This document shows, one piece after another, positions 1 through 8,575 of a stretch of DNA of 64,000 nucleotides (position 1 is the stretch's first letter; each line of letters starts with the position of its first letter). The notes beneath the pieces were generated by a model. It did not search any database. It was not told the origin of the DNA and saw nothing but the letters and a program-made list of their open reading frames with translations. The translations under genes were made by a program, and so were the position numbers. The DNA comes from Falsiroseomonas stagni DSM 19981. GTDB lineage: Bacteria; Pseudomonadota; Alphaproteobacteria; Acetobacterales; Acetobacteraceae. The stretch lies in contig NZ_FOSQ01000011.1 of NCBI RefSeq assembly GCF_900114315.1, forward strand, positions 119,429 through 183,428. Direction: 5' to 3'.

Positions 1-64
1 GATTTCGGAGCATGAACCCGCCCTTGGGCTTGGCCGCGCCCGGGGTGGCATCGTATGAGAAGAC

Positions 65-580
65 ATGCTGACGCAGAAGGCCAAGTACGGTCTGAAGGCG
101 CTGTCCGTGCTGGCGGAAGCCGGCGCGGCCGCCCCGTCCCGCCGCGCCACCATGCCCATCCATGAAATCGCGGAGCGTGCCCGCGCGCCGCGGAAATTCC
201 TGGAGGCCATCCTGCTCGACCTGCGGCGGCACGGCTTCGTGGACAGCCTGCGCGGCAAGTCCGGCGGCTATGCGCTGGCGCGCCCCGCCACGCAGATCGC
301 GCTGTCCGACCTGATCCGCGCCATCGACGGGCCGCTCGCCCCCATCCCCTGCGCCAGCCTGACGGCCTACCGCCCCTGCATCGATTGCGTGGAACCCGCG
401 GATTGCGCCATCCGCCGCGTGATGCGCCAGGTCCGCGACGCGACGGCGGAGATCCTGGACGGCACCATGCTGGCCGACATCGCCGCGCCTGCCCCGCGCC
501 CGGCCATCACCGCCCTGCTGGACGTGGTCGCCGAAAGGGCATGCCAAAAGGACTTGATAGAATTCCCATCATCCCGATAG
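65..580 (+). CDS. Rrf2-family transcriptional regulator
   Basis: A 171-residue Rrf2/IscR/CymR-type regulator. An N-terminal winged helix opens with MLTQKAKYGLKAL, the typical start of the family, followed by the recognition helix region PRKFLEAILLDLRRHGFV and the wing motif GKSGGYAL (about residues 65-71). Four cysteines (C96, C105, C108, C114) lie where IscR-type members bind an Fe-S cluster, but their spacing differs from IscR, so cluster binding is only possible. It sits directly upstream of a sulfate importer operon on the same strand. CymR-type Rrf2 proteins control sulfur and cysteine genes, so control of cysPTWA is a reasonable inference. The start is ATG with GAGAAG 5 nt upstream. Confidence 0.9.
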   Translation: MLTQKAKYGLKALSVLAEAGAAAPSRRATMPIHEIAERARAPRKFLEAILLDLRRHGFVDSLRGKSGGYALARPATQIALSDLIRAIDGPLAPIPCASLTAYRPCIDCVEPADCAIRRVMRQVRDATAEILDGTMLADIAAPAPRPAITALLDVVAERACQKDLIEFPSSR

Positions 581-631
581 GATTTCGGCGACCCCGGTGA
601 TCCCGGGCCACCGACCCTGACGGAGGATGCC

Positions 632-703
632 GTGCCCCTGCTGCCCGCACCCCCCTGTCGGCCTTGTTGTCGCCGCGCCGAGCCCCTGGCCCGCGTGCCC
701 TGA
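632..703 (+). CDS. candidate Cys-rich leader peptide upstream of cysP
   Basis: A 23-codon frame starting with GTG, preceded by GGAGG at 622-626 with ideal 5-nt spacing. The peptide contains a C-R-P-C-C-R-R cluster at residues 9-15 and ends at TGA 701-703. A GC-rich hairpin follows at once. Short Cys-rich frames upstream of sulfur genes act as cysteine-responsive attenuators in some bacteria (best known in actinobacteria). Here the role is inferred only from position, ribosome site and Cys content. An overlapping ATG frame (627-737) also encodes clustered Cys (C3, C5, C6) but its ribosome site abuts the start codon. Confidence 0.35.
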   Translation: MPLLPAPPCRPCCRRAEPLARVP

Positions 704-705
704 AC

Positions 706-720
706 CCGCGCCCCGCGCGG
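706..720 (+). promoter_or_regulatory. hairpin between leader frame and cysP
   Basis: CCGCGC-CCC-GCGCGG forms a perfect 6-bp stem just after the stop of the Cys-rich leader frame and 31 nt before the cysP start. It could be part of an attenuator. There is no T-run, so a Rho-independent terminator is not supported as such. Confidence 0.3.
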
Positions 721-751
721 ATCGACGACATCTCTGACGGAGTGACCCCCG

Positions 752-1771
752 ATGCCAAGGAATGGCCTCGCGCTGCCTCGCCGCGCCCTGCTGGCGGCTG
801 CGCCCTTCATTGCGACCGGCGCCCAGGCGCAGGCGCCCCTCACGCTGCTCAACGTCTCCTACGACCCGACGCGGGAGCTGTACCGCGACTACAACGCGGT
901 CTTCGCCCGCAACTGGCAGGCCCAGTCGGGCCAGGCGGTGCGCATCAACACCTCCCATGGCGGGTCGGGGCGGCAGGCGCGCTCCGTCATCGATGGGCTG
1001 GCGGCGGATGTGGTGACGCTGGCGCTGGCCTATGATGTGGACGCGATCGCGGAGCGTGGCCTGCTGGCGCGCGACTGGATCGGCCGCCTGCCGAACAACA
1101 GCGCGCCCTACACCAGCACCATCGTCTTCCTGACCCGCAAGGGGAACCCGAAGAACATCCGGGACTGGGGGGATCTGCTGAAGCCCGGCGTGTCCATCAT
1201 CACGCCCAATCCCAAGACCTCCGGCGGCGCGCGCTGGAACTACCTGGCGTTCTGGGCCTGGGCGCTGCGCCAGCCCGGCGGCAGCGCCGCGACGGCGGAA
1301 GAAGCGACGGCGCGGCTGTTCCGCCAGGTGCCGGTGCTGGATACCGGCGCGCGCGGGTCGCTGACCACCTTCGCACAGCGCGCCCAGGGCGATGTCTTCC
1401 TGTCCTGGGAGAACGAGGCCCATCTGGCGCTGGCGGAATTCGGCGCCGACAAATTCGACATCGTCTATCCCCCCTTCTCCATCCTGGCGGAGCCGAACGT
1501 CGCCGTGGTGGACCAGGTGGTGGACCGCCGCGGCACCCGCGCGGTGGCGGAGGCCTATCTGCGCGGCCTCTACACCGATGAAGGCCAGGCCATCGCCGCG
1601 CGCCACTACTACCGCCCGCGCAACCCGGCCGTGCTGGCCGCGAACGCATCCCGCTTCCCGGCGATCGACCTCGTCACCATCGACGACGTCTTCGGCGGAT
1701 GGACGGCGGCGCAGCGCACCCATTTCAACGATGGCGGCGTCTTCGACCGGATCTACCGGCCGGGACGATGA
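752..1771 (+). CDS. cysP: sulfate/thiosulfate ABC transporter periplasmic binding protein
   Basis: A 339-residue Sbp/CysP-family protein that captures sulfate or thiosulfate in the periplasm. It has an N-terminal signal peptide ([19 protein letters not shown], cleavage near residue 28). The family block [16 protein letters not shown] lies about residues 152-167, and the mature N-terminus [13 protein letters not shown] is typical. The start is ATG with CGGAG 10 nt upstream. The stop overlaps the permease start in ATGA. It is the first structural gene of cysP-T-W-A. Sbp and CysP cannot be told apart from sequence alone. Confidence 0.93.
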   Translation: MPRNGLALPRRALLAAAPFIATGAQAQAPLTLLNVSYDPTRELYRDYNAVFARNWQAQSGQAVRINTSHGGSGRQARSVIDGLAADVVTLALAYDVDAIAERGLLARDWIGRLPNNSAPYTSTIVFLTRKGNPKNIRDWGDLLKPGVSIITPNPKTSGGARWNYLAFWAWALRQPGGSAATAEEATARLFRQVPVLDTGARGSLTTFAQRAQGDVFLSWENEAHLALAEFGADKFDIVYPPFSILAEPNVAVVDQVVDRRGTRAVAEAYLRGLYTDEGQAIAARHYYRPRNPAVLAANASRFPAIDLVTIDDVFGGWTAAQRTHFNDGGVFDRIYRPGR

Positions 1772-2586
1772 GGGTCAGGGCCATCCCGGGCTTCGGCCTC
1801 TCCATCGGCGTCGCGCTGACCTGGGTCTCCCTGATCGTGCTGGTGCCGCTGCTGGCGCTGGCGGTGAAGCCTTGGGAGTTGGGCGTGGCCGGCGTGATCC
1901 GGTCCCTGTCGGAGGATCGGGTCCTGGCCTCGCTCGCGCTCAGCTTCGGCACGGCGGCGCTGGCGGGGCTGGCCAGCCTGCCGATCGGGCTGCTGCTGGC
2001 CTATGCCATCGTGCGGCTGCGCTTTCTGGGGCGGCGCATCCTGGATGGCATGGTGGACCTGCCCTTCGCGCTGCCGACGGCGGTGGCGGGCATCGCGCTG
2101 ACGGCGCTCTTCGCCCCGAATGGCTGGCTCGGCGCGCCACTCCAGGCCTGGTTCGGCTGGAAGGTGGCCTTCACGCCGGCGGGCATCGTCGTGGCCCTGG
2201 TCTTCGTGGCCCTGCCCTTCATCGTGCGAACGGTGGAGCCGGTGCTGCGGGACCTCGGCCGGGATGCGGAGGAAGCGGCGGCGACGCTCGGCGCCACGCG
2301 GCCGCAGGCGCTGGCGCGGGTGGTGCTGCCGGCGCTGGCGCCCGCGCTGGTCTCGGGCTTCGGCCTCGGCTTCGCGCGCGCGGTCGGGGAATATGGCAGC
2401 GTGATCTTCATCGCCGGCAACATGCCGATGGTCAGCGAGATCGCGCCGCTGCTCATCGTCATCCGCCTTGAACAATTCGACTATGCCGGCGCCGCGGCGG
2501 TGGGCCTCGCCATGCTGCTGCTGGCCTTCGCCGTGCTGCTGGGCCTGTCGCTGGTGCAGCGCGGGCTGCGGCGGGGCCGGGCATGA
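1768..2586 (+). CDS. cysT: sulfate ABC transporter permease CysT
   Basis: A 272-residue inner-membrane permease with about six hydrophobic segments and the binding-protein-dependent transport motif around [21 protein letters not shown], the EAA loop that docks on the ATPase. The ending [15 protein letters not shown] is the CysT/CysW signature. The start overlaps the cysP stop (ATGA), which is why the ATG at 1768 is preferred over the in-frame ATG at 1699. The gene is also called cysU. It pairs with CysW in the membrane. Confidence 0.93.
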   Translation: MRVRAIPGFGLSIGVALTWVSLIVLVPLLALAVKPWELGVAGVIRSLSEDRVLASLALSFGTAALAGLASLPIGLLLAYAIVRLRFLGRRILDGMVDLPFALPTAVAGIALTALFAPNGWLGAPLQAWFGWKVAFTPAGIVVALVFVALPFIVRTVEPVLRDLGRDAEEAAATLGATRPQALARVVLPALAPALVSGFGLGFARAVGEYGSVIFIAGNMPMVSEIAPLLIVIRLEQFDYAGAAAVGLAMLLLAFAVLLGLSLVQRGLRRGRA

Positions 2587-3413
2587 GCGCGCGTTTCCGC
2601 AGCGCGGCGGAGGATGCGCCCTGGGCGCGGGCGCTGCTCGCGCTGGCCGCCGTCACCATCGGCATCCTCATCCTCGCCCTGCCGCTCGCCGCCGTGTTCA
2701 CCGAGGCGCTGCGCCGCGGCTGGGGCGTGCTCCGGGCGGCGCTGGCGGAGGAGGACACGATGGCCGCCATCCGGCTGACGCTGGTGGTCGCCGCCATCGC
2801 CGTGCCCATCAACACCATCGGCGGCCTGGCGGCCTGCTGGGCCATCGCGAAGCACGACTTTCCCGGCAGGCGCCTGCTGGTGGTGCTGGTGGAGCTGCCC
2901 TTCAGCGTCTCCCCGGTCATCTCCGGGCTGGTCTTCGTGCTGATCTTCGGCGCGCAGGGATGGCTCGGCCCCTGGCTGCAGGCGCGGGACGTGCAGATCA
3001 TCTTCGCCCTGCCGGGCCTGGTGCTGGCGACCATCTTCGTCACCTTCCCCTTCGTCGCCCGCACCGTGCTGCCGTTGATGCAGGAACAGGGGCGGGAGGA
3101 GGAGGAGGCCGCGGCGACGCTCGGCGCTTCCGGCTGGCAGATCTTCCGCCGCGTGACGCTGCCCAACATCCGCTGGGCGCTGCTGTCCGGCGTGCTTCTC
3201 TGCAACGCGCGCGCCATGGGGGAATTCGGCGCGGTCTCCGTCGTTTCAGGCCATGTCAGGGGAATGACCAACACGATGCCGCTGCATGTCGAGATCCTCT
3301 ACAACGAATACCAGTTCGCCGGCGCCTTCGCGGTGGCGGCCCTGCTGGCGCTGCTGGGCCTGGTGACGCTGGCCGCCAAGACGGTGCTGGAACGACGGGG
3401 CCGCCGCGCGTGA
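2583..3413 (+). CDS. cysW: sulfate ABC transporter permease CysW
   Basis: A 276-residue second permease of the sulfate importer, homologous to the preceding one. It shows six predicted membrane segments, the EAA loop ([20 protein letters not shown]) and the CysW-type segment AMGEFGAVSVVSGHVRGMTN. It begins in an ATGA overlap with cysT and ends in a GTGA overlap with cysA. The overlaps imply translational coupling of the whole transporter. Confidence 0.94.
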   Translation: MSARFRSAAEDAPWARALLALAAVTIGILILALPLAAVFTEALRRGWGVLRAALAEEDTMAAIRLTLVVAAIAVPINTIGGLAACWAIAKHDFPGRRLLVVLVELPFSVSPVISGLVFVLIFGAQGWLGPWLQARDVQIIFALPGLVLATIFVTFPFVARTVLPLMQEQGREEEEAAATLGASGWQIFRRVTLPNIRWALLSGVLLCNARAMGEFGAVSVVSGHVRGMTNTMPLHVEILYNEYQFAGAFAVAALLALLGLVTLAAKTVLERRGRRA

Positions 3414-4438
3414 CGGTGGAGGCCGAGCGAATCACCCGCCGCTTCGGCGATGCCGCGGCGCTGGATGGCGTGGACCTGGCGGTGCGGGAGGGGGAGCTGG
3501 TGGCGCTCCTCGGCCCCTCCGGTTCCGGCAAGACCACGCTGCTGCGCGTCATCGCGGGGCTGGAGGGCACGGATGCCGGCCGGCTTCGCATCGCGGGCCA
3601 GGACATGGCGGGCGTCCCGGCGCGGGAGCGCGGCATCGGCGTGGTCTTCCAGCACTACGCCCTGTTCCGCCACATGAAGGTCGCGGACAACATCGCCTTC
3701 GGGCTCGATGTCCGCCCCCGCGCCACGCGCCCCGATCGCGCCGCCATCGCCGATCGCGTCGCCGCGCTGCTCGACCTGGTGCAGATCCCCGAACTCGCGC
3801 AGCGCTACCCCGACCAGCTCTCCGGCGGCCAGCGGCAGCGCGTGGCGCTGGCCCGCGCGCTGGCGATCGAGCCGCGACTGCTGCTGCTGGACGAACCCTT
3901 CGGCGCGCTGGATGCGCTGGTGCGGCGCGACGTGCGGCGCTGGGTGCGGGGCCTGCAGGAACGGCTCGGCATCACGACCATCCTGGTGACGCATGACCAG
4001 GAGGAAGCGATGGAGATGGCGGACCGCGTGGCGGTGATGGAACGCGGCCGCATCGTGCAGTTCGATGCGCCGGCCGCCCTGCTGGAACACCCTGCCACGC
4101 CCTTCGTCGCCGGCTTCATCGGCGATGCCGCGCAGCTGCCCTGCCGGATCGCCGGCGGGGTCGCGCATTTCGACCCGCTGCCCATTGCCCCCCTGCCGGT
4201 ATCCCTGGCCGACGGCCCCGGCACCGCCTTCCTGCGCCCCGCGGAACTGCTGGCGGAACCCGGCGGCAGCGCCGTGGTGCGCCTGCTGCGGCCGCAGGGC
4301 GGAGGCGAGCTTCACCTGGTGGTGGAGGCCGCCGGGCAGGTGCTGGATGCCCGCGCCGCGCCGGGCACGCGCCTGGCGCGAGGGGACGCCTGCCATCTGG
4401 TGCCGCGCGGCGGGCGGGTGTTCCCGGGCGCCACCTGA
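3410..4438 (+). CDS. cysA: sulfate/thiosulfate ABC transporter ATP-binding protein
   Basis: A 342-residue ATPase energising CysTW. It shows Walker A (GPSGSGKTT), Q-loop (VFQHYALF), signature ([15 protein letters not shown]) and Walker B (LLLLDEPFGALD), followed by the H-loop (TILVTHDQEEAMEMADR). A shorter C-terminal regulatory region of about 100 residues follows, as in CysA. The start is taken as GTG at 3410, which overlaps the cysW stop; GTG at 3416 is the alternative. An imperfectly looped palindrome (CCTGAC-GG-GTCAGG, 4434-4447) covers both this stop and that of the convergent gene. Confidence 0.93.
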   Translation: MTVEAERITRRFGDAAALDGVDLAVREGELVALLGPSGSGKTTLLRVIAGLEGTDAGRLRIAGQDMAGVPARERGIGVVFQHYALFRHMKVADNIAFGLDVRPRATRPDRAAIADRVAALLDLVQIPELAQRYPDQLSGGQRQRVALARALAIEPRLLLLDEPFGALDALVRRDVRRWVRGLQERLGITTILVTHDQEEAMEMADRVAVMERGRIVQFDAPAALLEHPATPFVAGFIGDAAQLPCRIAGGVAHFDPLPIAPLPVSLADGPGTAFLRPAELLAEPGGSAVVRLLRPQGGGELHLVVEAAGQVLDARAAPGTRLARGDACHLVPRGGRVFPGAT

Positions 4439-4442
4439 CGGG

Positions 4443-4772
4443 TCAGGAAACCGGCGGCCCGCAGCGGCGCCACACCGGCTCGATCGGGCCATTCGCCGCC
4501 TGCACGCGGACGGCATTGTCACCCATCAGGCGCAGATCGACCCGGCCGCCGGCGCCGGGCTCCCCGGCCGGGGCGGTGTAGCTGAAGCCGTGGCGGTCAT
4601 AGTCCCCCGACATCCGCGCGCCGCCGGGGGAGAGCAGGTTCGGCCCCTGGATGGTCAGGCGCAGCCCGCCATCGCTGCACCAATGCCCATCGATGGCATC
4701 GGCCCGCGCCACACCGGGCGCCACCGCCACGCCGCCGAGCAGCGCGAGAAGGGGAAGGGTGATTCGGGCCAT
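4443..4772 (-). CDS. small secreted protein of unknown function
   Basis: A 109-residue protein with a clear Sec signal peptide (hydrophobic LPLLALLGGVAVAPGVARADA, cleavage near residue 25) and a mature part of about 84 residues. Two cysteines (C32 and one near the C-terminus, WRRCGPP) could form a periplasmic disulfide. The beta-rich pattern (SDGGLRLTIQGPNLLSPGG) suggests a small sandwich or lipocalin-like fold, but no family is recognised. AGGAGG lies 7 nt upstream of the ATG. It converges on cysA and stands alone. Confidence 0.75.
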   Translation of the reverse strand: MARITLPLLALLGGVAVAPGVARADAIDGHWCSDGGLRLTIQGPNLLSPGGARMSGDYDRHGFSYTAPAGEPGAGGRVDLRLMGDNAVRVQAANGPIEPVWRRCGPPVS

Positions 4773-4831
4773 CGCCGTGCCTCCTGGATCGCGGGGAGGC
4801 TAGCGCGGCTTCGCGGCGCGATGCCAGCGCG

Positions 4832-4858
4832 GCAATGCATGCAATGCGCCCCCATTGC
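4832..4858. promoter_or_regulatory. repeated half-sites upstream of the cyanate operon
   Basis: GCAATG occurs twice (4832-4837, 4841-4846), followed after 6 nt by its inverse CATTGC (4853-4858), giving GCAATG-N6-CATTGC plus one extra direct half-site. It lies between the divergent small secreted protein and the cyn operon. It looks like an operator for an unidentified regulator; no clear -35/-10 pair was found. Confidence 0.4.
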
Positions 4859-4971
4859 CCAGATCTTAGGCACATACTAGGCGCGCCGGCGGGATGCGCC
4901 CGCGGAAAGCCGCCAGGGCCGCGCGCGGCATGACGGTTGCAACCGGCGGTGCAACCCAGGGAGCCTCCACC

Positions 4972-6327
4972 ATGCGCCGACTGACCGCCAATCCGCTCGA
5001 CCCGAAGACGCGCCTGAACCGCTGCGGCTGCGGCCAGCATGGCAGCGCGATGGAGTGTGCGGGCGCCGCACCCTCCACCGAGCAGGCGATGGCGGAGGTC
5101 GCGGAGAATACGGTGCTGCGCGCAACCTTCCGCCACGGCCCGACGCGGCGCGCGCTGGTGGAACGCTTCGGCGCAGCGACGGTGCTGGCGGCGCTGGCTT
5201 CCGTCTTCCCGCTGGATGCGGCGAAGGAGGCGATGGCACAGCCCGCCGGGCCGCCGGAGAAGCGGGACCTCAAGGTCGGCTTCATCCCCATCACCTGCGC
5301 GACGCCCATCATCATGGCGCATCCCATGGGCTTCTATCAGCGCCACGGGCTGAACGTGGAAGTCATCCGCGCCGCCGGCTGGGCCGTGATCCGCGACCGC
5401 GCCATCGCGCGGGAATTCGACGCCGCCCACATGCTGAGCCCGATGCCGCTGGCGATGTCACTCGGCGTCGGCGTGGCGCAGCCCATTCCCTTCGCCGTCG
5501 CGGCGATCGAGAACGTCAACGGCCAGGCCATCACGCTGGCGACGAAGCACCGGGAGAAGCGGAACCCCCGCGACTGGAAGGGATTCCGGTTCGGCGTGCC
5601 CTTCGACTTCTCGATGCACAACTACCTGCTGCGCCACTACCTCGCGGAGAACGGCATCGACCCTGATCGCGATGTGCAGATCCGCGCGGTGCCGCCGCCG
5701 GAGATGGTCGCCAACCTCCGCGCCGACAACATCGATGGGTTCCTGGGCCCGGATCCCTTCAACCAGCGCGCGGTCTTCGACGGCGTGGGCTTCATCCACC
5801 TGCTGACGAAGGAGCTGTGGGACGGCCACCCCTGCTGCGCCTTCGCCGTGCCGCGCGCCATGATCACGGAAACGCCCAACACCTTCGCCGCCCTGATGCG
5901 CGCGATCGTGGAAGCCACCGCCTATTCCGCGAAGACGGAAAACCGGCGGGAGGTCGCGACCGCGATCAGCGGTGCCAACTACCTGAATCAGCCGGAGACG
6001 GTGGTGAACCAGGTGCTGACCGGCACCTATGCCGACGGCCTCGGCCAGGTGCGCCGCGTGCCGGACCGCATCGGCTTCGATCCCTTCCCCTGGCATTCCA
6101 TGGCGATCTGGATGCTGACGCAGATGCGCCGCTGGGGGCAGCTGCGGCAGGATGTGGACTACGCGCAGGTGGCGAACCAGGTGTTCCTGGCGCTCGATGC
6201 CGGCCGCGCGATGCGCGAACTCGGCCTGCCGGTCCCCGCCAGCCCCATGCGGACGGAAACCATCATGGGCCGCAGCTTCGACCCCGCCAGCCCCGCCGCC
6301 TGGACCGAGCGCGCGATCCGCGCCTGA
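4972..6327 (+). CDS. cynA: cyanate/nitrate ABC transporter substrate-binding protein (NrtA/CmpA/CynA family)
   Basis: A 451-residue binding protein. The first residues carry NRCGCGQHGS and a further Cys, as in many NrtA/CmpA-type proteins, then a hydrophobic region ending AMAQPAGPPE; the mature fold starts DLKVGFIPITCATPIIMAHP, typical of the nitrate/bicarbonate/cyanate binding clade. The start at 4972 (CAGGGAG 8 nt upstream) is preferred to the in-frame ATG at 4894, which lacks a ribosome site. The substrate is inferred as cyanate because cynS closes the operon; nitrate, nitrite or bicarbonate cannot be excluded from sequence. Confidence 0.88.
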   Translation: MRRLTANPLDPKTRLNRCGCGQHGSAMECAGAAPSTEQAMAEVAENTVLRATFRHGPTRRALVERFGAATVLAALASVFPLDAAKEAMAQPAGPPEKRDLKVGFIPITCATPIIMAHPMGFYQRHGLNVEVIRAAGWAVIRDRAIAREFDAAHMLSPMPLAMSLGVGVAQPIPFAVAAIENVNGQAITLATKHREKRNPRDWKGFRFGVPFDFSMHNYLLRHYLAENGIDPDRDVQIRAVPPPEMVANLRADNIDGFLGPDPFNQRAVFDGVGFIHLLTKELWDGHPCCAFAVPRAMITETPNTFAALMRAIVEATAYSAKTENRREVATAISGANYLNQPETVVNQVLTGTYADGLGQVRRVPDRIGFDPFPWHSMAIWMLTQMRRWGQLRQDVDYAQVANQVFLALDAGRAMRELGLPVPASPMRTETIMGRSFDPASPAAWTERAIRA

Positions 6328-6331
6328 TCCC

Positions 6332-7183
6332 ATGCAGCAACAGGTCCCGTTCTGGCGTGCGGCAGCGCTGTCGCTGCTGATCCTCGCCGTCTTCCTGGGG
6401 GGGTGGGAGGCGGCGATCCGCGCCGCCACCACGGCATCCGGCCCGCCGGTGGACCCCGAATACGCGGCGCTGATGGGCCAGGCCGCGGCGCAGGGCGGCC
6501 AGACCGCCATGCCGGCGCCAAGCGACATCGCGAAGCGGCTGTTCGAGCTGCTGCGCGACCCCTTCTATGTCCGCGGCCCGAATGACCAGGGGATCGGCGT
6601 GCAGATCGCCTATTCCCTGCTGCGCGTCGGCGCCGGCTTTCTCCTGGCGGCCGCGATCGCCATTCCGCTGGGGTTTCTCATCGGCATGTCGCCGCTGCTG
6701 AACGCGGCGTTGAACCCCTTCATCCAGGTGCTGCGGCCGGTCTCGCCGCTCGCCTGGATGCCGTTGGCGCTCTACTCCATCAAGGACAGCTCGATCAGCG
6801 CCGTCTTCGTCATCTTCATCTGCTCCATCTGGCCGATGCTGCTGAACACGGCCTTCGGCGTGGCCAGCGTCCGGCGCGAATGGATGAATGTGGGGCGGAC
6901 GCTGGAAGCGGGGCCGTGGCGCACCGCGACGCACATCATCCTGCCCGCGGCCGCGCCGACCATCGTGACGGGGATGCGCATCTCCATCGGCATCGCCTGG
7001 CTGGTGATCGTGGCGGCGGAGATGCTCGTGGGCGGCACGGGGATCGGCTACTGGGTCTGGAACCAGTGGAACAACCTCTCCATCGCGGACATCGTCATCG
7101 CCATCCTGATGATCGGGCTGGTGGGGCTGGCGCTGGACCGGCTGCTGGGCCTGCTGGCCCGCGCCGTGGCCTGGGCGGAATGA
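6332..7183 (+). CDS. cynB: cyanate/nitrate ABC transporter permease
   Basis: A 283-residue NrtB/SsuC-type permease. A first membrane segment (LSLLILAVFLGGWEAAI) is followed by a soluble loop of about 60 residues, then five membrane segments. The C-terminal half contains GTGIGYWVWNQWNNLSIADI, typical of NrtB-like proteins. The ATG lies 4 nt after the binding-protein stop, and the stop overlaps the ATPase start (ATGA). It forms the channel for the cyanate or nitrate importer. Confidence 0.9.
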   Translation: MQQQVPFWRAAALSLLILAVFLGGWEAAIRAATTASGPPVDPEYAALMGQAAAQGGQTAMPAPSDIAKRLFELLRDPFYVRGPNDQGIGVQIAYSLLRVGAGFLLAAAIAIPLGFLIGMSPLLNAALNPFIQVLRPVSPLAWMPLALYSIKDSSISAVFVIFICSIWPMLLNTAFGVASVRREWMNVGRTLEAGPWRTATHIILPAAAPTIVTGMRISIGIAWLVIVAAEMLVGGTGIGYWVWNQWNNLSIADIVIAILMIGLVGLALDRLLGLLARAVAWAE

Positions 7184-8040
7184 GCATGCCCCCCTCTTCG
7201 ATGATCGAACGCCCTGACGTCCAGGTGGAGGGCATCGCACGCCGCTTCGGCGGCACGGCGGTGTTCGAGGATGTGTGGTTCAACGTCGGCAAGGGAGAAT
7301 TCGTCTGCCTGGTCGGCCATTCCGGCTGCGGCAAGACGACGATCCTGAACATCCTCGCGGGCCTCGACGCGCCGGATGACGGCAGCATCATCGTCAGCGG
7401 GAAGGAGATCACCGGGCCGTCGCTGGACCGCGCAGTGATCTTCCAGTCCCACGCGCTGATGCCCTGGATGACGGCGGCGCAGAATGTCGGCTTCGCGCTG
7501 TCCTGCCGCAACCCGCATTGGAACCGGCGGATGTGCGAGGATGCGGCGCGGGAGGCGCTGGGCCGCGTCGGCCTCTCCCACGCCGCGGACCGCAAGCCCG
7601 CGCAGCTGTCGGGCGGCATGAAGCAGCGCGTCGGCATCGCCCGCGCGCTGGCCATCCAGCCCAGGATCCTGCTGATGGACGAACCCTTCTCCGCCCTCGA
7701 TGCGCTGACGCGCGGCGCGTTGCAGGAGGAGGTGTCGAGGCTGGTGACCGATTCCGGGCAGACCGGATTCATGATCACGCATGACGTGGATGAGGCGATC
7801 CTGCTCGCCGACCGCATCCTGCTGATGTCGAATGGCCCCGGCGCGCGCATCGCGGAGGTGGTGGTGAACACCCTGCCCCGCCCCCGCACCCGCGCCAGCC
7901 TGCACCACATGCCCGGCTACCACGCGCTGCGCGACCATGTGCTGGACTTCCTCATCACCCGGTCGCGCGAGTTCGTGGCAACCAACCCGCCCGCCGGATG
8001 GTCCGCGCGCGCGGTGCCGGAATCGCGACCCGTTGCCTGA
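7180..8040 (+). CDS. cynD: cyanate/nitrate ABC transporter ATP-binding protein
   Basis: A 286-residue ATPase with Walker A GHSGCGKTT (residues 46-54), signature [15 protein letters not shown], Walker B ILLMDEPFSALD and H-loop FMITHDVDEA. It is of the NrtD/TauB/SsuB type. The C-terminal tail of about 40 residues contains the NrtD-like HMPGYHALRDHVLDFL region. The ATG overlaps the permease stop; a second ATG two codons on is possible. It is followed after 15 nt by cynS. Confidence 0.9.
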   Translation: MSMPPSSMIERPDVQVEGIARRFGGTAVFEDVWFNVGKGEFVCLVGHSGCGKTTILNILAGLDAPDDGSIIVSGKEITGPSLDRAVIFQSHALMPWMTAAQNVGFALSCRNPHWNRRMCEDAAREALGRVGLSHAADRKPAQLSGGMKQRVGIARALAIQPRILLMDEPFSALDALTRGALQEEVSRLVTDSGQTGFMITHDVDEAILLADRILLMSNGPGARIAEVVVNTLPRPRTRASLHHMPGYHALRDHVLDFLITRSREFVATNPPAGWSARAVPESRPVA

Positions 8041-8055
8041 ACCAGGGAGAGCCCC

Positions 8056-8502
8056 GTGAACGACGCCAAGGCCGAGCTCGGCAAGAAGATCCTCAAGATC
8101 AAGAAGGCGAAGGGCCTGAAATGGGCCGACATCGCCAACCGCATCGCCATGTCCCCGGTCTGGACCTGCGCGCTGTGCATGGGGCAGATGAGCGCCGAGC
8201 CGCACCATGCCGCCGGCATCGCCGATATCCTGGAGCTGGATGAGGAGGATGCCGCGACGCTCTGCGAGATTCCGTATCGCGGCGCCCAGCCCATGCCGCC
8301 GACCGACCCGCTGATCTACCGCTTCTACGAACTCGTGCTGGTCTACGGCACAAGCTGGAAGGAGATGATCCATGAGGAGTTCGGCGACGGCATCATGTCC
8401 GCCATCGACTACGACATGATCCTGGAACGCCAGCCGGACCAGAAGGGGGATCGCGTGAAGATCACGATGACGGGCAAGTTCCTGAGCTACAAGCGCTACT
8501 GA
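8056..8502 (+). CDS. cynS: cyanate hydratase (cyanase)
   Basis: A 148-residue cyanase, decomposing cyanate with bicarbonate to ammonia and CO2 in the cytoplasm. The N-terminal helix-turn-helix-like domain (KAKGLKWADIANRI) and the C-terminal catalytic domain are complete. The catalytic Arg, Glu and Ser correspond to R89, E92 (YRFYE) and S115 (GDGIMSAID). Length is close to the E. coli enzyme (156). The start is GTG with GGGAGAG upstream. Position after the ABC importer reproduces the cynABDS order known from cyanobacteria. Confidence 0.96.
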   Translation: MNDAKAELGKKILKIKKAKGLKWADIANRIAMSPVWTCALCMGQMSAEPHHAAGIADILELDEEDAATLCEIPYRGAQPMPPTDPLIYRFYELVLVYGTSWKEMIHEEFGDGIMSAIDYDMILERQPDQKGDRVKITMTGKFLSYKRY

Positions 8503-8575
8503 TCGCCGCAACCATTGCGTGTGGTCGCGTGGCGTCGGATGCTGCCCGTCCAACTCGGAGGGAGGCAACGGCGCC

